Shown here in pieces: positions 39,923 to 49,193 of a stretch of DNA of 64,000 nucleotides. Source of the stretch: Robiginitomaculum sp. GTDB taxonomy: Bacteria > Pseudomonadota > Alphaproteobacteria > Caulobacterales > Maricaulaceae. How positions within the stretch are numbered: the first letter of the stretch is position 1; the number at the start of each line of letters is the position of its first letter. A program made the position numbers and the translations under genes. The notes under the pieces are model-generated. The model ran no database searches. It had not been told where the DNA came from and was given only the letters and a program-made list of their open reading frames with translations. Location: assembly GCA_021776615.1 (NCBI GenBank), contig JAJFFO010000002.1, positions 117,457-181,456 of the forward strand, written 5' to 3'.

Positions 39923-40794
39923 TATTGCGGCGCGTCCGCGCTGAGGGTGATTTTGCTATTGCGCTTTAGCCGATCAAGATGGACGCGAATGGCGTCATGG
40001 ACGCGCTCCTCACGATATGCGGCTTCCACTTGATCGCGGACGGTTTCAAATTCTGGCGACCGGGCGCGGGTGCGGTTTACCAGATATAGCCGCCAAAAGC
40101 CTGCATCGCTTTCAACCCAGTCCGACCATTGGCCAGTACCAAGGTTTTCCACGGCGGCAAAAGCGGCCTGGCCGATATGGTCCTTTAACGTGTCTGCGGG
40201 GGTTAGGCCCTCGGGCAGTGGCGACGTGTTTTCGCCGAAGAAGCGCAACGCTAATTTCTTGGACGTCTCCCCGGCGCTCAACGCCTGCTCAAAGGCGGCG
40301 ATTTGGGCGCTGGAGTTCGCATTTGGTATAAACACCGCGCGGACAAAGAGGCGGGCCGGGCGGGCAAAACGGGCTTTGTTTTTGAAGTAATAATCGCGCA
40401 ATTTGAAAGCGCTGACCGGCTTGATCTGGCTTCGCGCCTTAACGTCTTCGGTCAGGGCGTTGATCAGCGCTTTGCGCAAAGCTGGGTCTTGCTGGGCTAA
40501 TTGCATATCCAGCGCTCGCTGCACTAATATTTCCTCCTCGATCAGCCTTTGCAAAACCGCCGTTTCTTGGTCCGGAGGTATCGGGTTTTGCTTGTCTGCC
40601 GATGCGGCGCTTAACGCTTGGGCAAAATTGGCCCGTAGAATGACCACATCATTGACGCGCGCAATGGCACCGGGTGGCAATGTATCACGATCATCGCCGC
40701 CGCCAGTTAAGGCGCTCAAGCCCGCTAAGCCAAGGCCGCCAATTATTCCGACCACAAACAAAGCGCGCCGCCAATGACTGTCTTCAAATTTCAT
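39922..40794 (-). CDS. Membrane-anchored PpiC-type peptidyl-prolyl isomerase
   Basis: 290 residues from ATG 40794 (a TTG just before it is less likely). One N-terminal membrane segment (about 11-30) anchors a periplasmic protein with a SurA-like helical region (VILRANFAQALSAA, LQRLIEEEILVQRALDM) and a parvulin domain from about residue 145. The parvulin domain is weak in catalytic residues. It is translationally coupled to the HupE-like gene, so it may fold or assemble that membrane protein or its periplasmic domain; this is inferred from position. Confidence 0.78.
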   Translation of the reverse strand: MKFEDSHWRRALFVVGIIGGLGLAGLSALTGGGDDRDTLPPGAIARVNDVVILRANFAQALSAASADKQNPIPPDQETAVLQRLIEEEILVQRALDMQLAQQDPALRKALINALTEDVKARSQIKPVSAFKLRDYYFKNKARFARPARLFVRAVFIPNANSSAQIAAFEQALSAGETSKKLALRFFGENTSPLPEGLTPADTLKDHIGQAAFAAVENLGTGQWSDWVESDAGFWRLYLVNRTRARSPEFETVRDQVEAAYREERVHDAIRVHLDRLKRNSKITLSADAPQ

Positions 40795-40905
40795 CAATGC
40801 ACGACCGATCCATCATCTGAACGAGGCTGCCCCCTAAATCTCTGTTGGGGAAAGCAATTGGCAAGTCTTTATGCCTGCTTTCACTCAAGGGAAATTGTAA
40901 AACCT

Positions 40906-42078
40906 TCAGCCGCTTTGGGCAAACAGCTCCCGGCCAATCAACCAGCGGCGGATTTCCGACGTGCCGGCACCAATTTCATAAAGCTTGGCGTCGCGCAAAA
41001 GGCGGCCGGTGGGGTATTCATTAATGTAGCCATTACCGCCCAGAACCTGAATGGTTTCCAGCGCCATCCATGTGGCGGTTTCGGCGGCCAGCAAAATTGC
41101 ACCAGCGGCATCCTTGCGCGTGGTTTGGCCGCGATCGCAGGCTTGCGCGACGGCATAGACATAAGCGCGTGCCGAATTCATCCGCACATACATGTCGGCC
41201 AATTTGCCTTGAATGAGTTGAAATTCGCCAATCGGTTGGCCAAATTGCTTGCGTTCATGCACGTAGGGAATAACGATATCCATGCAGTTTTGCATAATGC
41301 CCAAGGAGCCTGCTGCTAACACCGTACGTTCATAATCTAGGCCGGACATCAGGATTTTTACGCCGCCGCCAATGTCGCCCATGACGTTTTGCGCGGGCAC
41401 TTCGCAGTCCTGAAACACCAGTTCGCAAGTGTCTGAGCCGCGCATACCAAGTTTGTCCAGCTTTTGTGCGGTCGAAAATCCCGGCATATTTTTTTCAATA
41501 AGGAACGCGGTGATGCCGCGTGAACCCGCATCGGAATCGGTTTTGGCGTAAACCACCAGCACATCGGCACCCGGCCCGTTGGTGATCCACATTTTGGTGC
41601 CATTGAGGATATAGACATCACCTTTTTTCTCGGCCTTAAGGCGCATGGACACCACGTCCGAGCCGGCATTGGGTTCCGACATGGCCAAGCCACCAAGATG
41701 CTCGCCGGAGATCAGGCCGGGCAGATGTTTCTCTTTTTGTGCGGGGTTTGCCCATCGGCGTATCTGATTGACGCACAAGTTTGAGTGGGCGCCATAAGAC
41801 AACCCAATGGAGGCCGATGCCCGGCTGATTTCTTCCATGGCGATGACGTGCTCAAGATAGCCCAGGCCAGAGCCGCCATCTTCTTCGGCAACGGTTATGC
41901 CCAACAAGCCCAAAGCGCCAAGCTCAGGCCATAAATCGCGGGGAAAAACATTGCTTTCATCGATTTGTGCGGCGCGTGGCGCAATCCGATCATCGGCGAA
42001 ATTATGAACGGTGTCGCGGATCATATCCGCAGTTTCACCGAGGTTAAAATCGAACGGGGATATGGCGTTTGTTATCAT
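40906..42078 (-). CDS. ivd: Isovaleryl-CoA dehydrogenase
   Basis: 390 residues from ATG 42078 (a start eight codons earlier adds unrelated residues). FAD acyl-CoA dehydrogenase of leucine breakdown. Family marks: [33 protein letters not shown] (typical of the isovaleryl class), [45 protein letters not shown], and the C-terminal [20 protein letters not shown] with [10 protein letters not shown]. No methylcrotonyl-CoA carboxylase genes are adjacent, so the exact acyl substrate is assigned by sequence only. Confidence 0.85.
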   Translation of the reverse strand: MITNAISPFDFNLGETADMIRDTVHNFADDRIAPRAAQIDESNVFPRDLWPELGALGLLGITVAEEDGGSGLGYLEHVIAMEEISRASASIGLSYGAHSNLCVNQIRRWANPAQKEKHLPGLISGEHLGGLAMSEPNAGSDVVSMRLKAEKKGDVYILNGTKMWITNGPGADVLVVYAKTDSDAGSRGITAFLIEKNMPGFSTAQKLDKLGMRGSDTCELVFQDCEVPAQNVMGDIGGGVKILMSGLDYERTVLAAGSLGIMQNCMDIVIPYVHERKQFGQPIGEFQLIQGKLADMYVRMNSARAYVYAVAQACDRGQTTRKDAAGAILLAAETATWMALETIQVLGGNGYINEYPTGRLLRDAKLYEIGAGTSEIRRWLIGRELFAQSG

Positions 42079-42241
42079 GGCCTTGCGATACCATGGCGCC
42101 AATTAACTTGCATCATTTTTTTCATGTCATCTCTGTAACTAGAAAGCGTCCGCCAGCGCGGTTAAGCGGTTAGAAACCAATTCCGTCAGGCGGATCTTAA
42201 CCGTTTTGCGACATTATGTGGCCATATCAAGGGGTATCGCC

Positions 42242-43513
42242 ATGAACTTAAGCGGACATATACGCCGATTGCGCAATCAATTTAGCGCTGCTGAGGAAGG
42301 CAGTGTTGCGATATATTTTGCCCTGAGCTTGATTGGCATTATCACGGTGATCGGTGTCGGGTTTGATTACAGCCGTTCACTCAACCTAAAAGCGGCCCTG
42401 AACGCTGCCGCCGATGCCGCCGCTTTGGCCGTTGCCCGGGACCCGGACGTGAACAGCAATAACATGCAACAACGGGCCACCGATTTCTTTAACGCCAACA
42501 CCCAATCACTTCCTTTTGGCTATAGTGCGCAGATTACGGCGACAGAGCTTCCGCAAAGTGGCGGTGTGAGTATTGATGTTTCGGCGCAAATTGATACCAC
42601 CTTAATGGCCATTGCCGGGATAAATTCGTTTGAAGTCAAAGCGCAGAGCGAGGCTGTTTATAGCACCAACAAGATTGAATTAGCGTTGGTGCTGGACAAT
42701 ACCGGCTCCATGGGCGGTAGCGGTAAAATCCAAACCTTGCGCGACGCGTCAGATGGTCTCATTGATTTGCTTATTCCAGACAATGCCGCGAAAGAAAACG
42801 TGAAAATTGGTATAGTGCCCTTTGATATTGGTGTGAATGTGGGGGTTGAAAACGGCACTGCGCCTTGGATGCATAACCCCAATAAGGGATCGAAATACAA
42901 CCAAAAAAACCAAAAATGGAAAGGCTGCGCCGGTCCGCGGTTTGCGCCACACGACATCAAGGATACAAACCCTTTAGGCCAAAGAAAAATTCCACCGATT
43001 TACGCTGACCTCACATCGTGCAATCTTTCCCCCATTTTGCCACTGACAAGTGATAAGACCAAATTACATAATAAAGTCAGCGATATGCAAGCTGTTGGCT
43101 GGACCTATATACCCGAGGGATTGGGTTGGGGGTGGCGGGTATTGTCACCGAAAAAACCATTCCAGGAGGGTGTTGCTTATTCTAATAAGGATTGGCAGAA
43201 AATTCTGGTGTTGATGACTGATGGTGCAAACACCGTTAAATGGTCCTGGAAGAACAAGGTCCCATCCGCGCAAATTGGCACATCAAGCTCTGCCGGCAAT
43301 AGTAACACCATTGCACTTTGCGACGCGATCAAGGCAAAGGGTATCATCATTTACACGGTGGCATTTAAAGTGAATTCTAGCAGCACACAGCAAATGCTGG
43401 AAGATTGCGCGACCACGCCCGGAAATTTTTTCGATGCGCAAAATAATGCCGCACTCGAAACTGCCTTCGCAAAAATTGGCGGCGATATCAATAATTTACG
43501 CCTTAGTAAGTAA
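42242..43513 (+). CDS. TadG-like pilus-assembly protein with vWA domain (copy 1)
   Basis: 423 residues from ATG 42242, with AAGGGG upstream; an in-frame start 12 codons earlier is less likely. N-terminal TadE/TadG pilin-like segment EEGSVAIYFALSLIGIITVIG, with Glu at the processing-like position, then a vWA domain starting KIELALVLDNTGSMGGSGK (MIDAS D-x-x-G-S) and continuing VLMTDGANTVKW. Final residues NNAALETAFAKIGGDINNLRLSK are almost identical in the next gene. Such proteins act in the periplasm or outside, in adhesion or Flp pilus function. No other tad genes are visible here. Confidence 0.85.
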   Translation: MNLSGHIRRLRNQFSAAEEGSVAIYFALSLIGIITVIGVGFDYSRSLNLKAALNAAADAAALAVARDPDVNSNNMQQRATDFFNANTQSLPFGYSAQITATELPQSGGVSIDVSAQIDTTLMAIAGINSFEVKAQSEAVYSTNKIELALVLDNTGSMGGSGKIQTLRDASDGLIDLLIPDNAAKENVKIGIVPFDIGVNVGVENGTAPWMHNPNKGSKYNQKNQKWKGCAGPRFAPHDIKDTNPLGQRKIPPIYADLTSCNLSPILPLTSDKTKLHNKVSDMQAVGWTYIPEGLGWGWRVLSPKKPFQEGVAYSNKDWQKILVLMTDGANTVKWSWKNKVPSAQIGTSSSAGNSNTIALCDAIKAKGIIIYTVAFKVNSSSTQQMLEDCATTPGNFFDAQNNAALETAFAKIGGDINNLRLSK

Positions 43514-43645
43514 AATTTTGCGCATTATTTACCATTTAATACCGGGCTAATTTGCGGGTTTTCTTTTAGATAATGGAAACCTCTCTCAGTAGAGAAGGCT
43601 TAAGTTCTTGGGTGCATGCTCGTTAGGGTTTTAACGGGGCACATC

Positions 43646-44887
43646 ATGATTTTACGTCGTAATTTTATCTCCTTGGCAAAGAAATTCCACGCGTCGCAGG
43701 ACGGTGGTGTTGCCATGATTTTTGCCCTCAGCTTTATTGCCATCATCACCGTCGTTGGTTTGGGGTTTGATTATAGCCGCGCGCTTAGTTTGCAAGCGGC
43801 GTTGAATGTGGCGACTGACGCTGCCGCTTTGGCGGCGGCGCGGGATCCTGATGTGGACGCTGATAATTTACAAGCGCGTGCGGAAGCTTTTTTTACAGCC
43901 AACACGCAAGACCTGCCATTTGGGAATAATTTTGTCCTTATTGCCCAGGCATTACCCCTGGGCGGCGGTGTTAAAGTGGATGTTACAGCGCAAATTGATA
44001 CCACCTTGATGGCCATTGCAGGCGTAAAAAAGTTTGATGTGAGCGCTAGCAGTGAAGCGGTTTACAGCACCAGCAAAATTGAACTGGCTTTGGTGCTGGA
44101 TAATACCGGCTCCATGGGAAATTACGGTAAAATTCAAACCCTGCGTGCGGCCTCCCACGATATGGTGGATTTGCTGATGCCCGATGGAGGGGCGTCCGAA
44201 AACGTAAAAATTGGCGTGGTGCCGTTTGATATTGGAGTCAATGTCGGCGTTGGGTTTGCTATGGCGGACTGGATGGATGCGCCCGATGGTACTTGGGAAG
44301 GGTGCGTGGGGCCACGCGCTCCAAACCATGATGTTAGCGACTCTAACCCGATAACCACGAAAATTCCCCCCATTTATGGCGATCAGACATCGTGCAATAT
44401 TCCCTCGATTTTACCGCTGAGCGTAGACGCCTCGGCATTGCACGCCAAGATTGAAGATATGCAGGCGGTTGGCTGGACCTACATCCCCGAAGGCCTGGCA
44501 TGGGGCTGGCGGGTATTATCGAGCAAATTGCCCTTTCAGGAAGGTGTTCCACCGGATGATGAGGATTGGCAAAAGGTATTGGTTTTGATGACCGATGGTG
44601 CCAATACGGTGCAATGGTCATGGCCGGGCGGCGTTCCCGAAGCGCAAACCAGCGCGTCAAGCTGGTCCGGGAATAGCAAGACGGCAACGCTTTGCGATGC
44701 GATAAAGGCCAAGGATATCCTTATTTACACGGTGGCGTTTCAGGTAAATTCGAGCACCACCAGACAGATGTTGGAAGATTGCGCCACCGACCCGGGCAAT
44801 TATTTTGATGCACAAAATAATGCCGCTCTTGAATCGGCGTTCGCAAAAATTGGTGGCGATATCAACAATTTACGTCTTAGCAAATAG
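43646..44887 (+). CDS. TadG-like pilus-assembly protein with vWA domain (copy 2)
   Basis: 413 residues from ATG 43646, which aligns with the start of copy 1; ten upstream codons are open. Same layout: pilin-like segment DGGVAMIFALSFIAIITVVG, a TadG linker with DTTLMAIAGVKKFDV, vWA with VLDNTGSMGNYGK, then WTYIPEGLAWGWRVLS and VLMTDGANTVQW. It is a tandem duplicate of the preceding gene. The largest difference is a shorter, less basic insert after MDAP, where copy 1 has a Lys-rich NPNKGSKYNQKNQKWKG segment. Confidence 0.85.
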   Translation: MILRRNFISLAKKFHASQDGGVAMIFALSFIAIITVVGLGFDYSRALSLQAALNVATDAAALAAARDPDVDADNLQARAEAFFTANTQDLPFGNNFVLIAQALPLGGGVKVDVTAQIDTTLMAIAGVKKFDVSASSEAVYSTSKIELALVLDNTGSMGNYGKIQTLRAASHDMVDLLMPDGGASENVKIGVVPFDIGVNVGVGFAMADWMDAPDGTWEGCVGPRAPNHDVSDSNPITTKIPPIYGDQTSCNIPSILPLSVDASALHAKIEDMQAVGWTYIPEGLAWGWRVLSSKLPFQEGVPPDDEDWQKVLVLMTDGANTVQWSWPGGVPEAQTSASSWSGNSKTATLCDAIKAKDILIYTVAFQVNSSTTRQMLEDCATDPGNYFDAQNNAALESAFAKIGGDINNLRLSK

Positions 44888-44891
44888 GTGG

Positions 44892-44914
44892 GCTTGTCTG
44901 CTATCGTGACAAGC
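44892..44914. other. Hairpin between converging genes
   Basis: GCTTGTC and GACAAGC form a perfect 7-bp stem with a nine-base loop, spanning the stop codon of the spmX-like gene and lying five bases after the stop of TadG-like copy 2. No T-run follows on either strand, so it is a weak or assisted terminator at best. Confidence 0.45.
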
Positions 44915-46373
44915 GCCGCAGCAAATAATAGCCGCTGGTCAGGACCAATAACAGGCCAAGAGCGGCCTGACCCGGTCCTTTAATATAATCGAGGCGCGTT
45001 ATCATGCTGATCCCGCTTTGAATTTGCCATAAGCCGCCAAGTGTCAGGGCAATGCCAATCACCCCCATAAGGATAAATATCCAGCGACCACGATCATAGG
45101 CCGGTTGAAAGCTTTGGGGTTCGGCAAGCACTTGCCCATCGGGCAGCATGGATTGCGGATCAAGGTCCAAAGTCTCGTCATAATGTGGCGGTGAACCGGC
45201 CTCGTTATAATCTACGGCGTCGGGCTCATAGTTTTCCAGCAGCAAACCGTCTTCATCGACCAAAGGCGGCGCGTCTTGGTCGGCCTCATCTTCATCTGCC
45301 GCGTTATCAAAAGGGAAATTTTCAGAAAATTCAGACGGCGGCAAGGAATAGCTGTCCACCCCCACGGCAGCGATCTCATCGCCTTCATGGGTTTTTGATG
45401 AATTATCGGCGTTTTGCGCGATGATTCCGAAAGCGTCAGGGTTGATGGCGTTTATGTCTTCGCTAGATTCTGGACCTGACTCTAGATCAGACTCTGGGTC
45501 AGATACCGGCTCTGTTTCTAGGGATACAGGCTGAATCTCGTCGTTGATAGATTCGGAACCTATCACCTCCAAACGCCCGGCAATGCGTTCGGCCATTTCG
45601 GAAACCGGGTTTTGCTCGGTCTCAGATGCTGGCTCTGCATCAGCTTGCGTGATTTCTATCGGCGCATCGCCGTCCGGCGTCGCGGTCTTGACGTTTATGT
45701 CTAGCGCGTCGTCAAGTGAAACAAATCCGACCGTCTGATCACCTGATTGTTCAGCAGGTTTTTCGGTTGGAGAAAATGTGGCTGGCGTGTCCGAGATAAT
45801 TGGTTCGCCATTGCCTTCCATATCGACAAAAACTGCCAGCGGTGTTTCGGCCTCGTGCTCTTTTGCCATTTCCATGTCGCAGAGCGGCGGCAATTGTGGG
45901 GTAGGGGCGGTGACCTGCATGCCCGGTGTCGCTAAAAATAAGGCTTTTTCTGCGGTGCGGCGACGCACCAAAGCATCAACAACAATGACGCGGCCAGCCA
46001 GAAGTGCCCGTCGCCAGAGATCAAACCCGGCGGCGGCATCTACCGGTGAACCCTCATTAAGGCGGCGTAAAACGGTGCTGTGTTCGAAATTTTCCAAACC
46101 AATATTAAAGGCAAAGGAAATCAGGGCATCAAACTGGTTGGCGGTTAGGGGCGCATGGATGAGGTCCAAAAGTGGTGTTTCAAGGCGTTGAACGTCCCAT
46201 TTTAGCAAATCTGCTGCGTCTTCAAGGCTAATGTGGGCTCCGGCGCGTGCCGACGCCGTGTGCCCATGGCCAATTACCCAACGCCCATCTGGCAACGGTG
46301 CCGCATTGGCCCGAAAGCCCTCAAACGCTTTAATCAGGTCTAAGCCGGTAGATGATGTTATATGTCGCGCCAT
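44901..46373 (-). CDS. spmX: SpmX-like muramidase-domain membrane protein
   Basis: 490 residues. Residues 8-150 form a phage-lysozyme (GH24) domain: GLDLIKAFEGFRANAAPL with the catalytic-type Glu18, GRWVIGHGHTASARAGA, LTANQFDALISFAFNIGLENF, and ALVRRRTAEKALFLATPG, as in SpmX. A long, strongly acidic, low-complexity middle (about 190-420) follows, then two membrane helices at the C-terminus (about 428-448 and 462-485). This domain order defines SpmX, which in Caulobacter marks the stalked pole and recruits and activates DivJ, and in Asticcacaulis sets stalk position. It is third in the mgtE-kelch-spmX row. No divJ is nearby. Confidence 0.85.
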   Translation of the reverse strand: MARHITSSTGLDLIKAFEGFRANAAPLPDGRWVIGHGHTASARAGAHISLEDAADLLKWDVQRLETPLLDLIHAPLTANQFDALISFAFNIGLENFEHSTVLRRLNEGSPVDAAAGFDLWRRALLAGRVIVVDALVRRRTAEKALFLATPGMQVTAPTPQLPPLCDMEMAKEHEAETPLAVFVDMEGNGEPIISDTPATFSPTEKPAEQSGDQTVGFVSLDDALDINVKTATPDGDAPIEITQADAEPASETEQNPVSEMAERIAGRLEVIGSESINDEIQPVSLETEPVSDPESDLESGPESSEDINAINPDAFGIIAQNADNSSKTHEGDEIAAVGVDSYSLPPSEFSENFPFDNAADEDEADQDAPPLVDEDGLLLENYEPDAVDYNEAGSPPHYDETLDLDPQSMLPDGQVLAEPQSFQPAYDRGRWIFILMGVIGIALTLGGLWQIQSGISMITRLDYIKGPGQAALGLLLVLTSGYYLLRRLSR

Positions 46374-46441
46374 TGCTTCGCCGTATCAAACCGGGACAGT
46401 AAATTGATCCCCACGCATGAAACTGCAAAGGCCGGGCCGTT

Positions 46442-47386
46442 TTAATTGTCCCCATCTGGACGCCAGACATCCGTCGTGGTCATGGCCGTAAAAGGTGCAA
46501 AGAAACCGCCGCCCGCGCCGCCGCCAATAAGATAGATCGCGCCGCCCATTGCCGCTGCGCCAGCGCCAGTGCGCGGCGAGGGTAAATGTTCGGCCTCAAC
46601 CCATTGCTGCGTCGCAATGTCCAATACCCAATGGTCATTAAGCGATTCGCCGCGCCCACCGCCACGTCCGCCCATAACGTGTATTTTGCCATCCAGCACG
46701 GCTATGGCATGGCCCGAGCGGGCAATGGGCAGTGCAGGGCCTTCGGCCCAACTGCCATCCGCGGTGTCAAAGATATTGACGGCCCCGACCGGGTTTGTTG
46801 CCGGGCCGCCGGCAATGGCATAAATTTTATTGCCAATGGCAACGGCGGCAAGACTACGACTATCGCGCAGGCCTTGATCCAGCACCGACCATTTACGGCT
46901 TTTAGGATCAAACACAAATATTTTATCGGCATCCGGCCCGGTCCCGCCCAGTGCGTAAAGCTTACCAGCGGCGGCAATGAGGGCGAAGGCGGCGCGCGGT
47001 GACGGCATGCTTGGGCCTTGCACCCAGTCTTCATTCACCTGGTCATATTCCCACAGGCGTGCATTTGGCTCGCCGTCAGTGTCGGCGGCATAACCGCCGA
47101 CGGCATAAAGCTTGTCGTTCAGCATGCTCAACCCGAAAGATTCAAGCCCGACCGGCAAATCGGCATCAATCCGCCATCCACCGCCGCCAGGCCGATAGGC
47201 TTCCGCATCGCCCAAGGGCATTAATATGCCCGAACCACCGGCGGCGTAAATTTTGCCATTTAACACCGCGACACCAAGCCCGGCCCTGCCGGTCTGCAAG
47301 GGCGCACCGGTGCTCCAGCTACCCGCCAATGCGGCAGGTACGCCCAGCAGCCAGATCAGCAAGCTCAACACCAACGCTTTACGCAT
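46442..47386 (-). CDS. Exported Kelch-repeat beta-propeller protein
   Basis: 314 residues. Signal peptide at about 1-21 (LVLSLLIWLLGVPAALAG), then six Kelch repeats of about 47 residues, each with Gly-Gly and a spaced Tyr/Trp (KIYAAGGSG, KLYAVGGYA, KLYALGGTG, KIYAIAGGP, KIHVMGGRG, AIYLIGGGA). That number closes a six-bladed propeller. Probably periplasmic or secreted; ligand unknown. It starts nine bases after mgtE, so it is very likely co-transcribed. Confidence 0.88.
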   Translation of the reverse strand: MRKALVLSLLIWLLGVPAALAGSWSTGAPLQTGRAGLGVAVLNGKIYAAGGSGILMPLGDAEAYRPGGGGWRIDADLPVGLESFGLSMLNDKLYAVGGYAADTDGEPNARLWEYDQVNEDWVQGPSMPSPRAAFALIAAAGKLYALGGTGPDADKIFVFDPKSRKWSVLDQGLRDSRSLAAVAIGNKIYAIAGGPATNPVGAVNIFDTADGSWAEGPALPIARSGHAIAVLDGKIHVMGGRGGGRGESLNDHWVLDIATQQWVEAEHLPSPRTGAGAAAMGGAIYLIGGGAGGGFFAPFTAMTTTDVWRPDGDN

Positions 47387-47395
47387 GAATTGCTC

Positions 47396-48799
47396 CTAGA
47401 GAATTACGATACTTGCCAGCCCAAGAAACACAAAAAAACCTATGACATCGGTCGCTGTTGTCACAAAAACTGACGAAGAAACTGCCGGGTCAGCGCCCAT
47501 TTTCTCTAATGAGAGCGGAACCAAGATACCTGCCAGCGCCGCTATGATTAAATTGATCAACATAGCCGCGCCAATAACCAGAGCGATGGGAACTGACTTA
47601 AACCACAAATATGCAATCGGCCCCATAATGATGGCAAAGATAAGACCATTAACAAACCCGGCCATAATCTCGCGTTGCACAATGCGGCGCACATTGGCCG
47701 ACGAAATGTCGCGCGAAGCAATGGCACGTACGGCGACGGCCAAACCTTGGGTGCCCGCATTGCCCCCCATGGAGGCTACAATCGGTGCCAATACCGCAAG
47801 GGCAACCATTTTTGCTATCACATCGCTAAAGGCGGCAATGACGAAAGAGGCCAAAATTGCCGTGCCCAAATTTGCCAGTAGCCACGGAAAACGACCGGAC
47901 ACGGTCTCAATCACGGTATCGGCGAGGCCTGCATCAGACACCCCGGCGAGGGCCAACATGTCTTCTGCATGCTCTTCCTGCAGCACTTCAACAATGTCAT
48001 CAACCATAATCATACCGGTCAAACGCCCTTGAGAGTCAACCACCGGTGCCGATGGCAAATCGTACTTTTCAAACAGATAGGCGGCGTCTTCCTGGTCCAT
48101 GTCCGGAGTAACAATGGTCCGCAATCCGGTCATCAATTCAGTCAGTAAAGTGGCACGTTGGCCGCGCAGCAAGGATGACAGGGACACGGTGCCAATGGGA
48201 TGAAACGCCGGGTCCACCACATACACTTCATAAAAGACATCGGGCAATTTATTGGGCAGCGCGGCACGAACATGGTCGATGAGATGTCCAACCGTCCAAA
48301 ATTGTGGCGCCGAGACAAAATTGCGCTGCATTAAGCGCCCGGCACTATCCTCTTCGAAGTTAAGGCTGGTTTCCAGCGATGCGCGTTCCTGCGTTGGCAG
48401 TTGCGCCAAAACCGCTTCGCGCGAGCCTTCGTCGAGTTCCTCGACCAGTTGAACGGCGTCATCGAACTCCATATCGCTAATGGCATCAGCGATTTGACCG
48501 GCGTTAAGCGATTCAACCACGTCCTCAAGGGCATCGTCAGATAATTCCGCTAACACATCGCCGCCAAAGGCGTCCGGTGCCAGTTTGGCGGCGGCCTGGG
48601 TTTCTTCGGCGGATAGGTGCTCGACCACGTCGGCGGCATCGGCCGGGTCCATAGCATCCAGTGTTTTCTCAACGGCTTCGGCATTGTGTTGCGCCACGGC
48701 GGCCCGCACGTCGTCCACCGCCTGCGTATCAACACCAACGCCGCGCGCAAACTCTTCCGAGGGGATCATGTTGGCTTCTGCAGGAGTTGGTTCGCTCAT
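47396..48799 (-). CDS. mgtE: Magnesium transporter MgtE
   Basis: 467 residues from ATG 48799; an in-frame start 28 codons upstream adds unrelated residues. N domain of MgtE helical repeats (about 30-150, LDAMDPADAADVVEHLS and LSDDALEDVVESLNAGQIA). Two CBS domains follow (about 160-290, with VYVVDPAFHPIGTVSLSSLL and APVVDSQGRLTGMIMVDDI) that gate the channel by binding Mg2+. Then five membrane helices with MVALAVLAPIVASMGGNAGTQ and the pore-type ending VFVTTATDVIGFFVFLGLA. It imports Mg2+ across the inner membrane. Confidence 0.95.
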   Translation of the reverse strand: MSEPTPAEANMIPSEEFARGVGVDTQAVDDVRAAVAQHNAEAVEKTLDAMDPADAADVVEHLSAEETQAAAKLAPDAFGGDVLAELSDDALEDVVESLNAGQIADAISDMEFDDAVQLVEELDEGSREAVLAQLPTQERASLETSLNFEEDSAGRLMQRNFVSAPQFWTVGHLIDHVRAALPNKLPDVFYEVYVVDPAFHPIGTVSLSSLLRGQRATLLTELMTGLRTIVTPDMDQEDAAYLFEKYDLPSAPVVDSQGRLTGMIMVDDIVEVLQEEHAEDMLALAGVSDAGLADTVIETVSGRFPWLLANLGTAILASFVIAAFSDVIAKMVALAVLAPIVASMGGNAGTQGLAVAVRAIASRDISSANVRRIVQREIMAGFVNGLIFAIIMGPIAYLWFKSVPIALVIGAAMLINLIIAALAGILVPLSLEKMGADPAVSSSVFVTTATDVIGFFVFLGLASIVIL

Positions 48800-48971
48800 G
48801 GATTCGCCTAAAAGACTTGAAAATGCGCTGCGTGTGACAAAGCATAGGTAAGCCCGCCCAAAAAATCGAGCCGCATCATACAACTAATGCAAATTTTGCA
48901 GCGTTTATCCCATACATGAATTTGGGGGCGGTCAGGCTATGCATTTGAGAAGCAAATCGTCGGCAGAATAA

Positions 48972-49140
48972 AAATGGTGCGGATGATAGGGCACGAACCG
49001 GCACCCCAGGGCGCGACTGCGCCCCGGCGATCACACGCCGCCCCGTCGGAGGCGCATCTTCGCGCCGCGAGATATAAAAACAACGCCCCCATATAGCGGG
49101 CGTCAGCACCGCCATAGGTCAAGACAAAAATGGTGCACCA
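48972..49140 (-). repeat. Noncoding patch with tRNA-3'-end-like sequence and direct repeats
   Basis: AAAAATGGTGC occurs near both ends (48971-48980 and 49126-49135). Read on the minus strand, the lower copy ends a segment spaced like a tRNA 3' half: five bases, loop TTCGTGC, five bases, CATCCGC, A, CCA. The T stem pairs only in part and no matching 5' acceptor (GCGGATG) follows within reach, so it is not a working tRNA. Inside lie two strong hairpins (GGGCGC-GACT-GCGCCC at 49009-49024, and GGCGC-GCGCC near 49050). The palindrome TGGTGCACCA is at 49131-49140. An ORF across the patch is not convincing. Confidence 0.5.
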
Positions 49141-49175
49141 AAAGCGATAAAACTGCGAACTGGCAGATTTATATA

Positions 49176-49193
49176 CCCCTAGTTTGTTAGACT
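49176..49193. mobile_element. Left end repeat of IS-like element (outward facing)
   Basis: CCCCTAGTTTGTTAGACT is the exact inverse complement of 63725-63742. It begins just inside the transposase fragment's stop codon, as expected for a terminal inverted repeat that follows the gene closely. Flanking bases (ATATA on the left, CACAT at the other end) show no target-site duplication shared by the pair. Confidence 0.65.

Noticed and set aside
48800..48960. Mg2+ riboswitch upstream of mgtE
   Set aside because: No M-box-like or ykoK-like conserved core could be recognised in this stretch.
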